A DNA stretch of 64,000 nt from Branchiostoma floridae (GCF_000003815.2 NC_049990.1:9563539-9627538), one strand, 5' to 3'. Positions 26,601 to 37,355 are shown, counted from the stretch's first letter. The notes: generated by a model from the sequence alone, not told the origin. Translations and numbers: made by a program.

Positions 26601-29600
26601 GGAAAATGCCGCTGCCTTTACAATTCTCCCGTCCTGAGCCTCTCCGCGGGTATTGATTTGCACAAGTTGTTGGCGCAGAAGTGCTTACAGTTGCAGGCAT
26701 CTGAATGGAGAGATTGCTGATTTGGGAGTGGTGAAATGGAAGGTAGCAGGGGAATGCTGTAATAGCACTTTTGGCAGTAGGGTTTGATGGAAATCCATTA
26801 GTAAGCGAGTTAGGGATTCAGCAATGGTAGTTAGGAGACCGACACAGAATTTTTAATTCATGATAGGCCTTTTTCATTATTTTTTTTCCTTCAATATTGC
26901 CCCGGGCATTATTGTAGATGCTATTTGAATTCTGGCCACATAGCATCCCTGCCCAACCATATCAAACCTGATGACTTGGTACTAACATCACAGCCTGGTA
27001 CTGGCAATGATTGCTGGTGCCCAAATCAAACCTGTTAAACTCAACTGCTAACATTTCCTCACAGAAGCATTACGGACATCAGTACATTGATGTAAAAGTT
27101 CCAAATTGAATTAGTTTCTTACAGTAATTTCATTTCTTTCCGTACTGGCCTGGAAATACCAAGTTGAAATTTTCTAGGCCAAAAAGATTCAGGAATTTGT
27201 GTTAGAAATCATATTTTAACCTAGTAGCAACATACTAAAGCCAAACTGCAAGTAACTTATGAGGGTTTTTTTAATCTAAAAATTTCATCAGGATGACCAG
27301 GTTATGTTATGGCTGAAACATCAGCTTAGATATTTTCAAAAAATTTCTCCAAATTTCTGAAAGCCTACAGTATTGCAGGTAATAGGAAAAAATGATCTTG
27401 ACTACAAATAGAAAATAAGAGGTAAATTGAAGATGATTCAGTCTATACTTCTGGATAAATATCAGATTTTAATTAGACGTTTCGAACGGTGTCCACCATT
27501 CTTCATCAGTGAATATTGGCAGTAGGGTTAAATTAAAATCTGATATTTATCCAGAAGTATAGATAGAATCATCTTCAATTTATTGTATCCAGGATGACTA
27601 ATCTTCACAAAAGTAAGATAAGAGGTAGTTTTGGGTGTGATATTTAGTACCAGAGCCACACAATTCATTACTGTGGCTCCAGTGTGCGACACTGTTCGAA
27701 AGGTCATGGACCTGTTGTAACAAGTGGATTACTGGATGTATGGGTGATTGACAGCCAGACAACCATCACAACTTGATCACATTATAACTGGCACATAATT
27801 GAGACTGTCTCATGTTGTAGACTATGGAAATATCTACTGAGAAAAAGGCTTTAAAAATCTGTAAAATCTTTTTTTTTCTAGTACTGGTTTTGAAATATTT
27901 CTACAGGGCTTTTCATATGTCGGAAGTTTAGTTTTATGTGTTATTTCTAAAGTTAAGGTTGCTTATATTGCTCTTATATTGGAAGGAGGTCCTTTGTTTT
28001 GAGTCATTCCAGAATATTATTACAGCATATGCCCCAAGCCTTCCCATATGCCAAAATCAGCTGCCATGTCCAATATTAACAGATGAAAACAAAATACAGC
28101 ATAATACATACTTGAATGCATTATTTTTAAAGTTAAGGTAGTTCTTCATATTGGAAGGAAGCCATTCCAAAATATTATTACAGCATTCGCCCTTAGCTTC
28201 TCCATATGCCAAAATCAGCTGCCATGTCCAATATTAACAGATGAAAACAAAATACAGCATAATACATACTTCAATGTATTATTTTCAAAGTTAAGGTATT
28301 TCTTCATATTGGAAGGAGGTCATTCCAAAATATTATTGCAGCATACTCCCCTAGCTTCTCCGTATGCCAAAATCAGCTGCCATGTCCAATATTAACAGAT
28401 GAAAACAAAATACAGCATCAGGCGGTTACAGAAAGTAGCTGTCCAATCGGCTCCTCCTCCAACAGCTGACAAGCAGATGACTTTATTACCCAGGGGGCAG
28501 TGGTGCTCTCTGCCTCTACAAAACAGATTAGAGAATCAGCACTTTTCACCTTGGCGACGGCAGACCCACTTGTCTGCTCAAAATTTCATGAGCTTCAGAA
28601 TTGATGGGGTTATTTGACGTGAGAGGAAAGAGGAATGAGATCCGAACGTAACCCTGCCACTGGCACTTCTTATCTTCTTCTCAGATTCTCCCCTCCTTCC
28701 TCCAGGCATTGCCCAGCAAGGTTGATGGAATGACTTCCAAAAGAATTGAAAAACAATCATTCTTTGTAAGGTATTAGTGTGATTAAACCGATTAAAAGGG
28801 CAATGTTTACCAAATTTCAGATACCAATTTTGAATAAAAGATGTAATGGTAAGGGATAAAAAATGTCAGAGGGATTTTGCTCTGAGTTTGAAGAAAATTA
28901 TTTCATCAATATGCAGCAAAAAGAGAGTCTGCTTCAATTTGCTGACTATTCTTGTCAGTCCTGTTGTATGAAATTATCTGCTTTAGTGTTCTGATACAGA
29001 AATTAACAGTTGTAACACAACGACACTGCAGATACTTTTCCTTGTTAACAGTCTCTGCAGATACAAACGAGATTACCTTCCCCCCGTGCGATCGTCCCTT
29101 GATTCGATCAGACCCAACAAATTTTCATTTGTAACGTAATAATCTCTTAACATCCCCTAATAACGTTGCGTGTCCTAAAAGCTTGTTACACCCCAGTATT
29201 TATCACTCGTCATTATTTATTTACAAAATTCCTGTTGGCAAGGCCTGAAATTGGACCTGCTAACAGATTTCATCCTAATAATGCACGGTGGATTTTACAA
29301 ATTACTTCGAAAATACGCTAAAAACGATACTCATCTCCTATTATATAGGTCATGCTGTTTATCCCGTAACGCATAACATAACACATAACGGGGGTGATGA
29401 TTTACTAGCATCTCCACAGTTGGAAGCTAATACCGCATTTCCTATACAATTTACAACGCTCAGAATTCCCCGTGAAGGATATGAGATCGCGGGTAGGATT
29501 TCAAGCTTTTAGTATCTCCTGGCATTTGGAAGGAACCATTATTTGAAAGGGGTAGATTGCTCTTTGATTTTCTCCATGCAGGTTTTTGAAAATCTTACGA

Positions 29601-32600
29601 TGATGATGTAAGCAATATTATCAGGAAATGTTTTGTGGAAGAACAATTCTGCTACAATAATAACTGAGGGAGACAGAGTTTTCTGTTTGTGCCGGATTTC
29701 AAATTATTAGCTTGTCAGAAAAGACATATGGCTATGTTTATGTCTTCTGGTGAAAACAGTGTTTGCTAAAAGCCACCTGAGCATCTTGTAAGGGCACACC
29801 TGTCACCTGGGGTTAAGGTTCAACACAGGGCTAAGGTGTTTGAAACTGTCAGAAAAGCACAAAAATAGGCAAAAATCTAAAAAGGTGACGAGTCATTCAA
29901 CTGTACTGTTTCTAAAATGTTATGTGTATATTTATTATTGCTATCAGTATCTCGTCTTTATTGAAACAAAAACGGAGCCTGCATTTGAAAATGTTCAAGG
30001 ATGAATCTTTTCTCTTCATCAACTATGGTGTATGATGATTAATAAACACACCATATGTTGTGGTCTCAGTGTGTTAGTTAACTCATATTTACCCTCCCTT
30101 TAATTCCTAAGGACAAAGACTTTGAGAAACATTGTTGTCAGCAATACATCCTTGTTTTGTCAACACAACAGGCATTTCCTAGTCAGACAATGTCTGCTTC
30201 AGACAAGATACAGCCCACCTCCTGCCTAAAGATTGTTGTACAGTCCCTTAAGGTAAATCTACCTATCCAAGCCCCCAGGTACGTCCCAAATTAAGATTTA
30301 ATTTGCAGGTAATCCCATGTACGCCGTACCCATGTACCTTCATTACTGGATTCCACCTGAAGCACTGGTAGCATCGCATCTGCGGCTCTAAATATAGATG
30401 TCTTATAATTGTCTATTCCAGCAGGGTCGACTTCTTATGAGGGTGTTTATGACAGTGAGTGATTGGAGAGGCTTTGGAGAAGCTGGGTATGATAACCTTG
30501 AGGGTGAAGATGGCCCTGGGCCCGGCTGGTTTTGACTGCCCTTGTGTATCATCATCCCACCATTTGACTGCAAGCCTCTCAGAGCTTAGAATTGCTAGTG
30601 ATATCTTACAGGAAGGATTGCTAGGATTCCCCTTGCATTTCTTGCAACCTTTCCTCAAGGAAGCCTCTTGGTTGCGGCTTTATGTGTCAGTAATGGAAGG
30701 TTTAGCACGATAAACATACCTATTATATCTGGGATTTTGCCATTCCCTTTTTACCGTCGCTGTTGGGCAATTCAGGTTTCCATAACACACAGGATGATGA
30801 TGATAACACACAGGCCACAAATCTTTGAAGGATGAAAGGAAGGCCATATTGAAGCTTTGACCTTCTTCTAGCATCTCCAACCAATGATAAGGTATGCTGT
30901 AAGGTATCCTATAGTGTGCTGAAGGTTATGGCCAATGCCTGTTTATTGAATGTTGATACTACAGAAGTGATGAGACAGCGCAGGAGTAGGGGTTTGTGTA
31001 TATCTGTTGGAATGGTGTGTTTCCACAAGTGTGCGGCATGGTAGCACTCCCACTACGGAAACGGCTCCGCTAAGTGCTACCCTTTTTGCCAGACACCCAC
31101 ACATACTACATAGCCCAGACCCTGTATTTTTGTGCTCAGCCACCAGACTTGATTTGACTAGACTGGTTTTTCTCAGGACTGTGATTGGAACCAGTTTACG
31201 TTAAATCATTCCTGGCTGTCCTCTCGGTGCCCAGCATAACTGTTTGTCTTAATAACTGTGGGGAATGTCAGGAAATACCTGATGATAAGGATTATCCTTG
31301 GCTTGATTACGTACATGTGGCTACGGAGTCACTGCGCTCAACCTCTGTGTTTCTAGAATGAGGCATGGCCCTTTTTACTGGTCAACCGAAAGCGGACATG
31401 CTGTTTGAATTGTTTGTAAGTCAGCATCCCCTGATTGGCGGATAATTGACATAAAGTGCAGACAGTAAAGAAGTGTGGAGATCAAAGACTCTGCCCATGA
31501 TAACTCTACCCACGCCAAGCCAGCATCTGGACCTCAGGCCACAGTTTGGTCAGTTTTACACAGTTCAAGCGAGAGTTTTTCGGACAGTTATACGCGGAGG
31601 GTTATAGCTGCCATGTGCTTCTCTGTGGACAGGCAGGAATCGGAGACATGTTGTAGCCAGGAGATCTAGTTTTATCACAATGTGTCTGTCATCTGGGCTT
31701 AGGACCAGAAGGCCTCAGGCCATAGGCTGGCTGGTCAAATGAGGTGGAACAGTATCTACAAAAAACTGGAGAAGACGGTGTTGCAGTTAGCACTGTGGTT
31801 TCAGCTGCTTCACAGTTCTTGTTGGAAAGGGTGGCGAATGCCAATCAATTTTGTGAACCCTGTTTCGTCTTGGAAACGGATTAATGGGGTTGTATCGATT
31901 CTCTCCTTAAAAGAATGACATGCTTACTTTAGAAAGTAGTGGTACAGCCTGGTGTGTAACTCTAACAAAAGTAACAGCTCAAGCCAGTCCATTCCTTACA
32001 CGCTTGTTCTTACAAATCCATGAACAGAACCTGTTGTTCATCACAGGTACATATATATAGTGTATGTTGGATGTGGTTGGTTTCCCATGATTGTCTTTGT
32101 AGACCAGATTTGAAATTCATTATCTGTTAATGATAGCCTGTAGTAATGTAATTAATGGTTAGACTTCCTGTTGCTGTCCTTTATCCTCCTTTCTTCCACC
32201 AAAGATGAAACCCAGATTTCCATCCAAGGCTGTGGGACGCTGACATCCCAATATACATCGAAGTAGTGTAGACTGCCCCCCTCCCCCATTTTTTGCAACA
32301 TGTCTTCCAATGATATCATCCGTGAAATGAAAATCATGTGGTCTAGCCAAGACCGTACTGATAAGATGAGTGGTAATTTTCACCAATTGAAACATGAAAT
32401 GAAGATTATGTGGTCTACCCAGGACCGATAAGATGGGTGATAATTTTCATGAATTGAAACATGATTGTTATTGTTGTGACTCCAGGTGTTCAGTGGCTGT
32501 GGCGAGCCCAAGTTTGGGAAGATGAAGCGAGAAGCGGGCCAGCCCGTGCGGGACGGCTTCCGAGGTGGGTCCTCCTTCACCCAGCTCAGCAGCCGCTTCC

Positions 32601-35600
32601 GGGCGCCCAACTCGGACGATGAGAGACCGACAACCGCGGCCGGAACGAGCCTGGACCGACTTGTCCGCGACATCCGGGACAAGATCGAGCTGTTCAGGGA
32701 GATCTGGTCGAGGCTGCCGTACTCCATCTGTAACGACGAGAAGATCGCGGCACCCGCGGGAAACGACAAGAACTGCTGGAACGGGCAGTTCAAAGGAAGG
32801 TGAGATCACACAGACTCTTTTTATATTTGTAATATATCCTTTTACATTTACTATCCTGCAATACTCACCTCACAAAGTCCCATCCTCATCCTCAATACAA
32901 TGGAAGGTAAGATCACACAAACTCTTGTTATCTTTTGAAATACATCCCTACATGGTCACTATCCTGCTATTACTCTTTGATAGTTGCAGTGATAGTTACG
33001 ATACTGGTAGACTTACATCTAAGATTGAAGTTTGCAAGGTACTGTGATAAGTTTTCAGACCCTAGCAGTTTCCTTTTAAACTACACATCATACAGGAAAT
33101 CCAATGTATAGCTACAGTGTACTTATAATTCAATGAAGTGAAAATTCTAATTTGTATATAGTAATTGTCTGACAATCAATTAAGGTTATATGGCCCAGAA
33201 TGAAAAAATGTTTGGCTCTGTAAGCCTGTGTTTCTACTTATTGAGCCTCTAGCTATACAGTATCCTAGACACTGCAGTAAGCTTCTGTGATGTTGGTGTT
33301 GATAAGAAGAATTGTTAGCCAGTTTTGGAGACAAGTTGACGACCCCCCCTGTCCAGTAAGGAGATATCTGTGATGCGCCGCCCCTCAGAGGCAGACTGCA
33401 TCGCCCTGTTCACAGATTAACTCTCCAAACGTGATCAGGAGGTAATTACCCAACATAGCTGCTCCTGAAGGGAGCGAGGCCTTGGGCAGCCTGAGTTGTC
33501 TTTGAAGTTGGGGCGTCTAATCTCGGTCGATAAGTCTATAGATTGAAGGGAGATTAACTTGTACCTCATTAGTTGGCCAACAAGGCAGTAAAGCCTTTCT
33601 ACAACTTTGGCTCTGAGGGAGTAGAATGACATTGATGCATTGAACAGAGACAAGTTTGTAATTAAGGGTGAAAATCAGAGTTTATTACATTTTTTATGAG
33701 TGAGTTTGGAGAACGAAATTGCCAGGATGAGCTTTTAAGCGATGTGGGTGCTTTGTGGGGAAAATATCCCTGGGCACTTGCCCGGTTTCCTCCAGAAGTT
33801 ACGACGTTGACAGTGTGTTGTTATCCTGTCTTCTGTGTGGTTCCTTTGTTTACCACTTTGACGCCGAGCACTTTTCACAGTACCCTTTGACTCTCTCGCA
33901 TGGCCGTACACCCCATTACGGTAACAGAATGCCGGTAGGTAAACCTGCACAGATTGTGCTGGAATAGTCCTGTTAAGTCCCAGGGATTTCAGCCTCTACC
34001 CTCTATTGAATCAGCCGTCACTTCAGAACACCATCTTTCACAGTCAAGTGGTGCTACATAGAAAGCTATTGTTAAGGTTAGCCACTGCTAATTTGTCACA
34101 CGGTGCACATGAAAGGTTGTTCAGGGGCATTACCACTGTGGTAATCCAAGAGCATGCTTTGTGTGTCCGTCCAGTGCACAACAACTCCTGCAGACAGAAA
34201 CTTCCGTAGTTTTCCAACTGATCGATATACTGAATCCCTGTATCGGGAAAAGTTATAGCTCATAACAGGAGCAGAATATTGAGGTGATATATTTCTGGTC
34301 GGTAATTTCTAAGGCATGCCTTGTCAGGTAGCATATAGATGATGGATTGTAAACTTGTTGGCGCAGTGGAGAGGAACTGCTAGAGAAACTGATGAATGTT
34401 GTAGTCGGCATACTTGAGTTACTGTTACACTGGAGGGCCCTCATGATTCAGAAGGCAACAGACTGACAAACTAGCTGAAACAACATGGGAAAGATGTTTG
34501 TCCCTACAGGTGGCCAAAGTGGCCAGAGTGAGTTTTTGGGCAGTCTCTCAAAAAGATTAACAATCAGTTTTAGGATGCAATGTATAACTGTGTACTGTTA
34601 GTATAACACAGGCTTTCATTCATTCAATGTGTTTATTTCTTTAACAAAGTTGGGATATTCCATTGCCACGAGGAGGGGAAAGCTTAGTCAATGCACCTTA
34701 TACTTATACTATAAGTTATAGGGCTTGTAGAATGAAGAGTCTTTTATGTCATGGTTTGTCTATGTAGGTCAAGATTATGAATGTTGTCCTTGTTGGCCAT
34801 GTGGTGGCTTTGCAGACCTATTTAAGTATTTTGGAATGACAGGTTCCTCTGCAGTACTTGGTCTGTGCTTGGAGCTCTCTGCATGTTGTAGCCTCCTCTT
34901 CTAGATGCTGACCACATACAAAGCAAAAAATACAAGATGTTACACTTTACTATCAGAGATTCTCTAGCCTTCTGCATTACTAATGACAAGTTCGTGTTTT
35001 TTCCGGACACTGAACAAAGGTTCAGGCCTTTCGCTGTGTAAAATACCGACCTTGCGAAGCAGAAACTAGATCTTGTTAACAAGTTACTAATGACGAGTCT
35101 GCGGTGTTTTTTTACTTTGGAGAAAGGTTTTCTAGCCTTCCGCTGTGTTAAATACCGACTACGCGAAGCAGATACCAGATCTTATTAACATGTTACTAAT
35201 GTCCGCTGTGTTTTTGGACTCGGAAGAAAGATTTTCTAACCTTTCAAAGCAGCTACACAATGTTGTAAACATGTTACTAATGACGAGTTTGCTGTTTTTC
35301 AGACTCAGACCAAAGGTTCAGGCTTTTCGCTATGTTACATACTGACCATACAAAGTGGAAACATGGTCTTGTTAACATGTTACTAATGGCGAATCCGCTG
35401 TCTTTTTGGACTCGGAAGAAAGATTTTCTAACCTTCCGCTCTTAAGTACTGACCACGCGAAGCAGCAATGTTATGTCTTAAACATGTTACTAATGCTGAG
35501 TCCGCTGTGTTTCGCAGATACCTGCCGGAAGTGATGGGCGACGGTCTGGCCAACCAGATCAACAACCCTGACGTGGAGGTGGACGTGAGCCGGCCGGATG

Positions 35601-37355
35601 CGCTGGTCCGCCAGCAGGTCACGCAGCTCAAACTCATCACCAGTAAACTCAAGAACGCCTACAACGGGCTGGATGTGGACTGGATAGACAGCTGTGAGTA
35701 CTCCATCTATTGGCTGACACATATAGGGAGAGAGATGATGGTTTATAGGCTGAAGAAAAGCGGCCCAAAGCTGAATAGAACCCTCTCCAAACTACGACGC
35801 TATTCCAAAATCTGCTTTTGCGAGAGCACAAGCTAGCATAGGCCGAAGACAACGATCGGGCTGTCATAATAGATCTACATTCTAAATTCTAATTTGGGCG
35901 CAACATCAACACCTATCGATAAATGGCTTCCTTTTTATTTGTGCCTAAACATGATTAAGGCGTAAAAATCTTTTAAAATGTCTCACTTTACTGCAGTCCA
36001 TACCAGTAATGTTCTGATAGAACACTGATAGCTAGGTTGGAATGAGAACCCCCCCAGACCATATGATTCAGAAGCAACACTCCAGGTGTGATTCTTCACA
36101 CCATGTTGATGTAAATGAAAATCTCCTCGATCCAAGGGATTGCTTTTGGAAAGGTACAGGGCACTACTTCTAAAGACAGTTGCTTCTTATTTCTTTTCAG
36201 AGAAAAAGCTGTTAAAGCAGAATATCCAGAAAGATAAATAACCAACTGTTTAAGAAGACTTCAGATGCTTTCGTAACATGGAAAAATGTATCCATAGTGC
36301 TGAACAAAAATTCTATATTCCTGATATAATATTGAACTACCAACTTCATTTTGTTTCTGCAAATAAAGTTCAGTTGATGTTAGTGTCAAGGATAAATGGG
36401 TAATTATATCCTACATCTAAACACAGGAAGGAGCTATGCATTTATACAATAAGCACTGGTTGCTTTCGTAGGTAATCACAGGAATGCAAACTTATAAGCT
36501 ATCAAAACATTTTATGTTGAATGTCAAGTTGTCAAGGCCAATTGCAAACGTGAGAACGTAAACAATTACAGCAAAGTAAACAGGAAAGGATCTTATGGAT
36601 AAACACACAAGAACTGACCAAAATTAAAGTCAACTTACCGTGTAACAACTGGGAATATTTCTATCTTTGTGTAGTGCTAAAGATAGCCACCTTGGGACTG
36701 CTTTGAATGCTGAGCAATATGCAAAGGTACTTCTGTTTTGGAGTGCCAGTTGTTGTCCTTCAGACAGATATACCACTTAATCTGACACTGACCCACATCT
36801 GCCTCATTCATCAACAAAAACTTGATCCTAGCTGCACTCTGCCGACATTCCAGAATCTTAACACTTTGGACTTGTGTTGCATCTGTTTGTGGATGTGGAG
36901 GGCGGAAAAAGACCTCAGGGTACTTTACCTGAGCCACGTGATTACTTGTCCTAAATAGTGGGTCTTCATTCTGTTGGTAGAGCAGTTGCACACCCCTCCT
37001 TCACCATAAAAAGTCATGTGCAGGTCAGGCAAAACAGGTAAATGCCTGTCTGCCTGCTCATCTGTAGAATTGACAGGAGAACCATAAAAAAAAAAAGCAG
37101 AAGAGTAGATGCGGATGTTTTGGATTGAAATTTGAATTGTTTTCTCTCTTCTCCCCCTCAGCCGATTGGACGAGCAGCGGATCTGGTAGCGGCAGCGGAG
37201 ACGGCGACACGGACATCTGGTTCAGCACGACACCGCCAAGCACGGACAAAATCAACAGCAGAGCGTCACAGTCGGACGCCACGGTGGTACGGCCCGCCCT
37301 CACCCTCCTCCTCCTGCCCCTGGCGGCCTTGCTGTTGTGTCTGCGGTCCTTATGA
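8457..37355 (+). CDS. GPC4/6-like: Glypican (GPC4/GPC6, dally-like type), exons 2-8; 5' exon missing
   Basis: Glypicans are GPI-anchored heparan sulfate proteoglycan cores that bind Wnt, Hedgehog, BMP and FGF ligands at the cell surface. Coding exons: 8457-8618, 13036-13427, 16030-16195, 19187-19317, 32486-32799, 35518-35693, 37162-37355; all have GT-AG borders and compatible phases. Together they give about 511 residues of a family that is usually about 555 long; the signal peptide and first conserved cysteine would be in exon 1, not seen. Thirteen of the 14 family cysteines are visible. Other landmarks are [36 protein letters not shown] and [14 protein letters not shown]. The last exon holds the [12 protein letters not shown] glycosaminoglycan site and a hydrophobic tail for GPI attachment. 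Similarity is higher to GPC4/6 than to GPC3/5. Whether it is the single pro-orthologue of vertebrate GPC1/2/4/6 cannot be decided here. Confidence 0.93.
8619..13035 (+). other. Glypican intron 2
   Basis: About 4.4 kb without recognisable genes. The segment 9640-9910 is rich in homeodomain-like TAAT/GATTAA words, and 11180-11470 is relatively GC-rich; both could be regulatory, but nothing in the sequence proves it. Confidence 0.6.
13036..13427 (+). CDS. GPC4/6-like: Glypican exon 3
   Basis: Reads [18 protein letters not shown] to [18 protein letters not shown] and then [14 protein letters not shown]: 130 codons of the helical core domain, ending in phase 0 at GTAACA. An open frame continues to 13586, but the family homology stops at the donor. 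Confidence 0.93.
13436..13616. repeat. 87-bp tandem duplication just after exon 3
   Basis: CTTTCTGTCTAGAAGACTTC starts at 13442 and again at 13529. Both copies run to a pyrimidine-rich TTCCTTCGCAG or CTCCTTCGCAG end that resembles a 3' splice site. The array begins about 10 bases after the exon 3 donor. Confidence 0.85.
13617..15594 (+). other. Glypican intron 3, central part
   Basis: No supported gene. Minus-strand frames at 14390-14581 and 14640-15014 lack family motifs and are taken as chance. Confidence 0.6.
15595..15999. repeat. 200-bp tandem duplication just before exon 4
   Basis: TTGTCAG followed by CCAGACAGTGGAGGAGAAT occurs at 15621 and 15821. Both copies continue through GACATTTGTGTTGCT to TACAGAATTGC. 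The second copy ends about 30 bases before the exon 4 acceptor. Confidence 0.85.
16030..16195 (+). CDS. GPC4/6-like: Glypican exon 4
   Basis: Reads [20 protein letters not shown] and on to [17 protein letters not shown]. It carries six of the conserved cysteines. Phase 0 in, phase 1 out, donor GTAAGG. Confidence 0.94.
16240..16448. repeat. Diverged tandem duplication in intron 4
   Basis: GTAGCAATGCAAAATAAA with similar flanks (AGCCCA upstream, GGACATG downstream) occurs near 16266 and near 16395. The unit is roughly 130 bp and the copies have diverged. Confidence 0.75.
16575..16628 (+). pseudogene. Relic copy of the 3' end of glypican exon 4 with its donor
   Basis: Conceptual reading [15 protein letters not shown] followed by G|GTAAGG closely matches the true exon 4 end ([14 protein letters not shown], then G|GTAAGG). 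The similarity continues a few bases into the intron (GGAA-CCAA). The upstream part of the exon is not recognisable and no acceptor is seen, so this is read as a partial duplication, not a functional exon. Confidence 0.75.
19187..19317 (+). CDS. GPC4/6-like: Glypican exon 5
   Basis: Reads [20 protein letters not shown] and on to [16 protein letters not shown], the most conserved stretch of the family. Phase 1 in (shared Asp codon), phase 0 out, donor GTCAGT. Confidence 0.94.
20985..21480. other. CpG-rich block inside glypican intron 5
   Basis: CG dinucleotides are dense (for example GGCGCGCCGTGCGCCGC near 21018 and GGCCGGCCGCGCGATCC near 21423) in otherwise AT-rich intron sequence. Whether it is a regulatory island or a young GC-rich insertion cannot be told. 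No coding support. Confidence 0.5.
21797..22436. repeat. Four-copy tandem array, 166-169 bp unit
   Basis: Copies start at CTTGCC near 21809, 21975, 22141 and 22310. Each holds CCAAAATACCATGGTG or a close variant, then a GC-rich CCCCGGTTAGGGGTCAGCC core in the first three, then AACCTATGCCCA. The fourth copy is shortened and more diverged. Confidence 0.92.
27428..27583. mobile_element. Palindromic element with a hammerhead-like core
   Basis: Inverted arms of about 45-50 bp (27428-27473 and 27532-27583) contain TATACTTCTGGATAAATATC. Between them, on the minus strand, CTGATGA (27509-27503), a stem-loop and GAAACGTC (27483-27476) match the order of the hammerhead ribozyme core. Confidence 0.6.
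27941..28418. repeat. Three-copy tandem array, 158-180 bp unit
   Basis: Copies start at TTATTT(C/T)(T/C)AAAGTTAAGG at 27941, 28121 and 28279. All contain TATGCCAAAATCAGCTGCCA and end in AAACAAAATACAGCAT. The last half of each unit is nearly identical, indicating recent expansion. Confidence 0.93.
32324..32462. repeat. 72-bp tandem duplication just before exon 6
   Basis: GAAATGAA...ATGTGGTCTA...GACCG...AATTGAAACAT occurs at 32324 and again at 32396. The second copy ends about 23 bases before the exon 6 start. Confidence 0.88.
32486..32799 (+). CDS. GPC4/6-like: Glypican exon 6
   Basis: Reads [14 protein letters not shown], then SSRFRAP (position of the family's convertase-sensitive loop), then [14 protein letters not shown] and on to [10 protein letters not shown]. 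Phase 0 in, phase 2 out, donor GTGAGA. The exon is much more GC-rich than its introns. Confidence 0.94.
32791..33000. repeat. 108-bp tandem duplication covering the exon 6 donor
   Basis: GGAAGGTGAGATCACACA, spanning the exon end and donor, is repeated as GGAAGGTAAGATCACACA near 32902. Both copies continue through ACTCTT and CACTATCCTGC or TACTATCCTGC to ACTC. The second donor-like site (GTAAGA) fits the consensus at least as well as the real one. Confidence 0.85.
33001..34939 (+). other. Glypican intron 6, unique part
   Basis: No supported gene or repeat was noticed in this roughly 1.9-kb stretch. Confidence 0.5.
34940..35517. repeat. Six-copy array of 3'-splice-site-like units before exon 7
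   Basis: TACTAA, a consensus-like branch point, recurs at 34978, 35085, 35194, 35275, 35381 and 35488, spacing about 107 bp (one unit 81). It is followed in most copies by a T-rich run, and in two by an AG. The last copy supplies the real exon 7 branch point, pyrimidine tract and TTTCGCAG acceptor. Units share GAAAGATTTTCTAACC or GGTTCAGGC and CGCGAAGCAG segments. Confidence 0.88.
35518..35693 (+). CDS. GPC4/6-like: Glypican exon 7
   Basis: Reads [20 protein letters not shown] and on to [15 protein letters not shown]. It completes an Arg codon with exon 6 and leaves in phase 1 at GTGAGT. The open frame running on to 35836 is intronic. Confidence 0.94.
35694..37161 (+). other. Glypican intron 7
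   Basis: About 1.5 kb with no recognised gene, RNA or repeat. Confidence 0.6.
37162..37355 (+). CDS. GPC4/6-like: Glypican exon 8 (GAG site and GPI tail)
   Basis: Begins [20 protein letters not shown], a cluster of Ser-Gly dipeptides next to acidic residues typical of heparan sulfate attachment. It ends in a Leu/Ala-rich segment and LLCLRSL then TGA, as expected for GPI-anchor replacement. It is shorter than the vertebrate equivalent and has no cysteine motif between the SG cluster and the tail. Confidence 0.9.

Larger units (their letters stand above)
19318..32485 (+). other. Glypican intron 5, 13 kb
   Basis: The longest intron of the gene. It holds a CpG-rich block (20985-21480), a four-copy 166-bp array (21797-22436), a palindromic element (27428-27583), a three-copy array (27941-28418) and a 72-bp duplication (32324-32462). 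No open frame with recognisable homology was found. Confidence 0.7.

Noticed and set aside
32468-32809. 113-codon minus-strand frame
   Set aside because: Antisense shadow of glypican exon 6.
32565-33047. 160-codon plus-strand frame
   Set aside because: Alternative frame of glypican exon 6 running into the intron; Arg/Ser-rich composition reflects the GC-rich exon.
34940-35517. CRISPR-like regular repeat spacing
   Set aside because: Whole units are similar (no unique spacers), unit length is about 107 bp and the host is an animal genome; it is a minisatellite.
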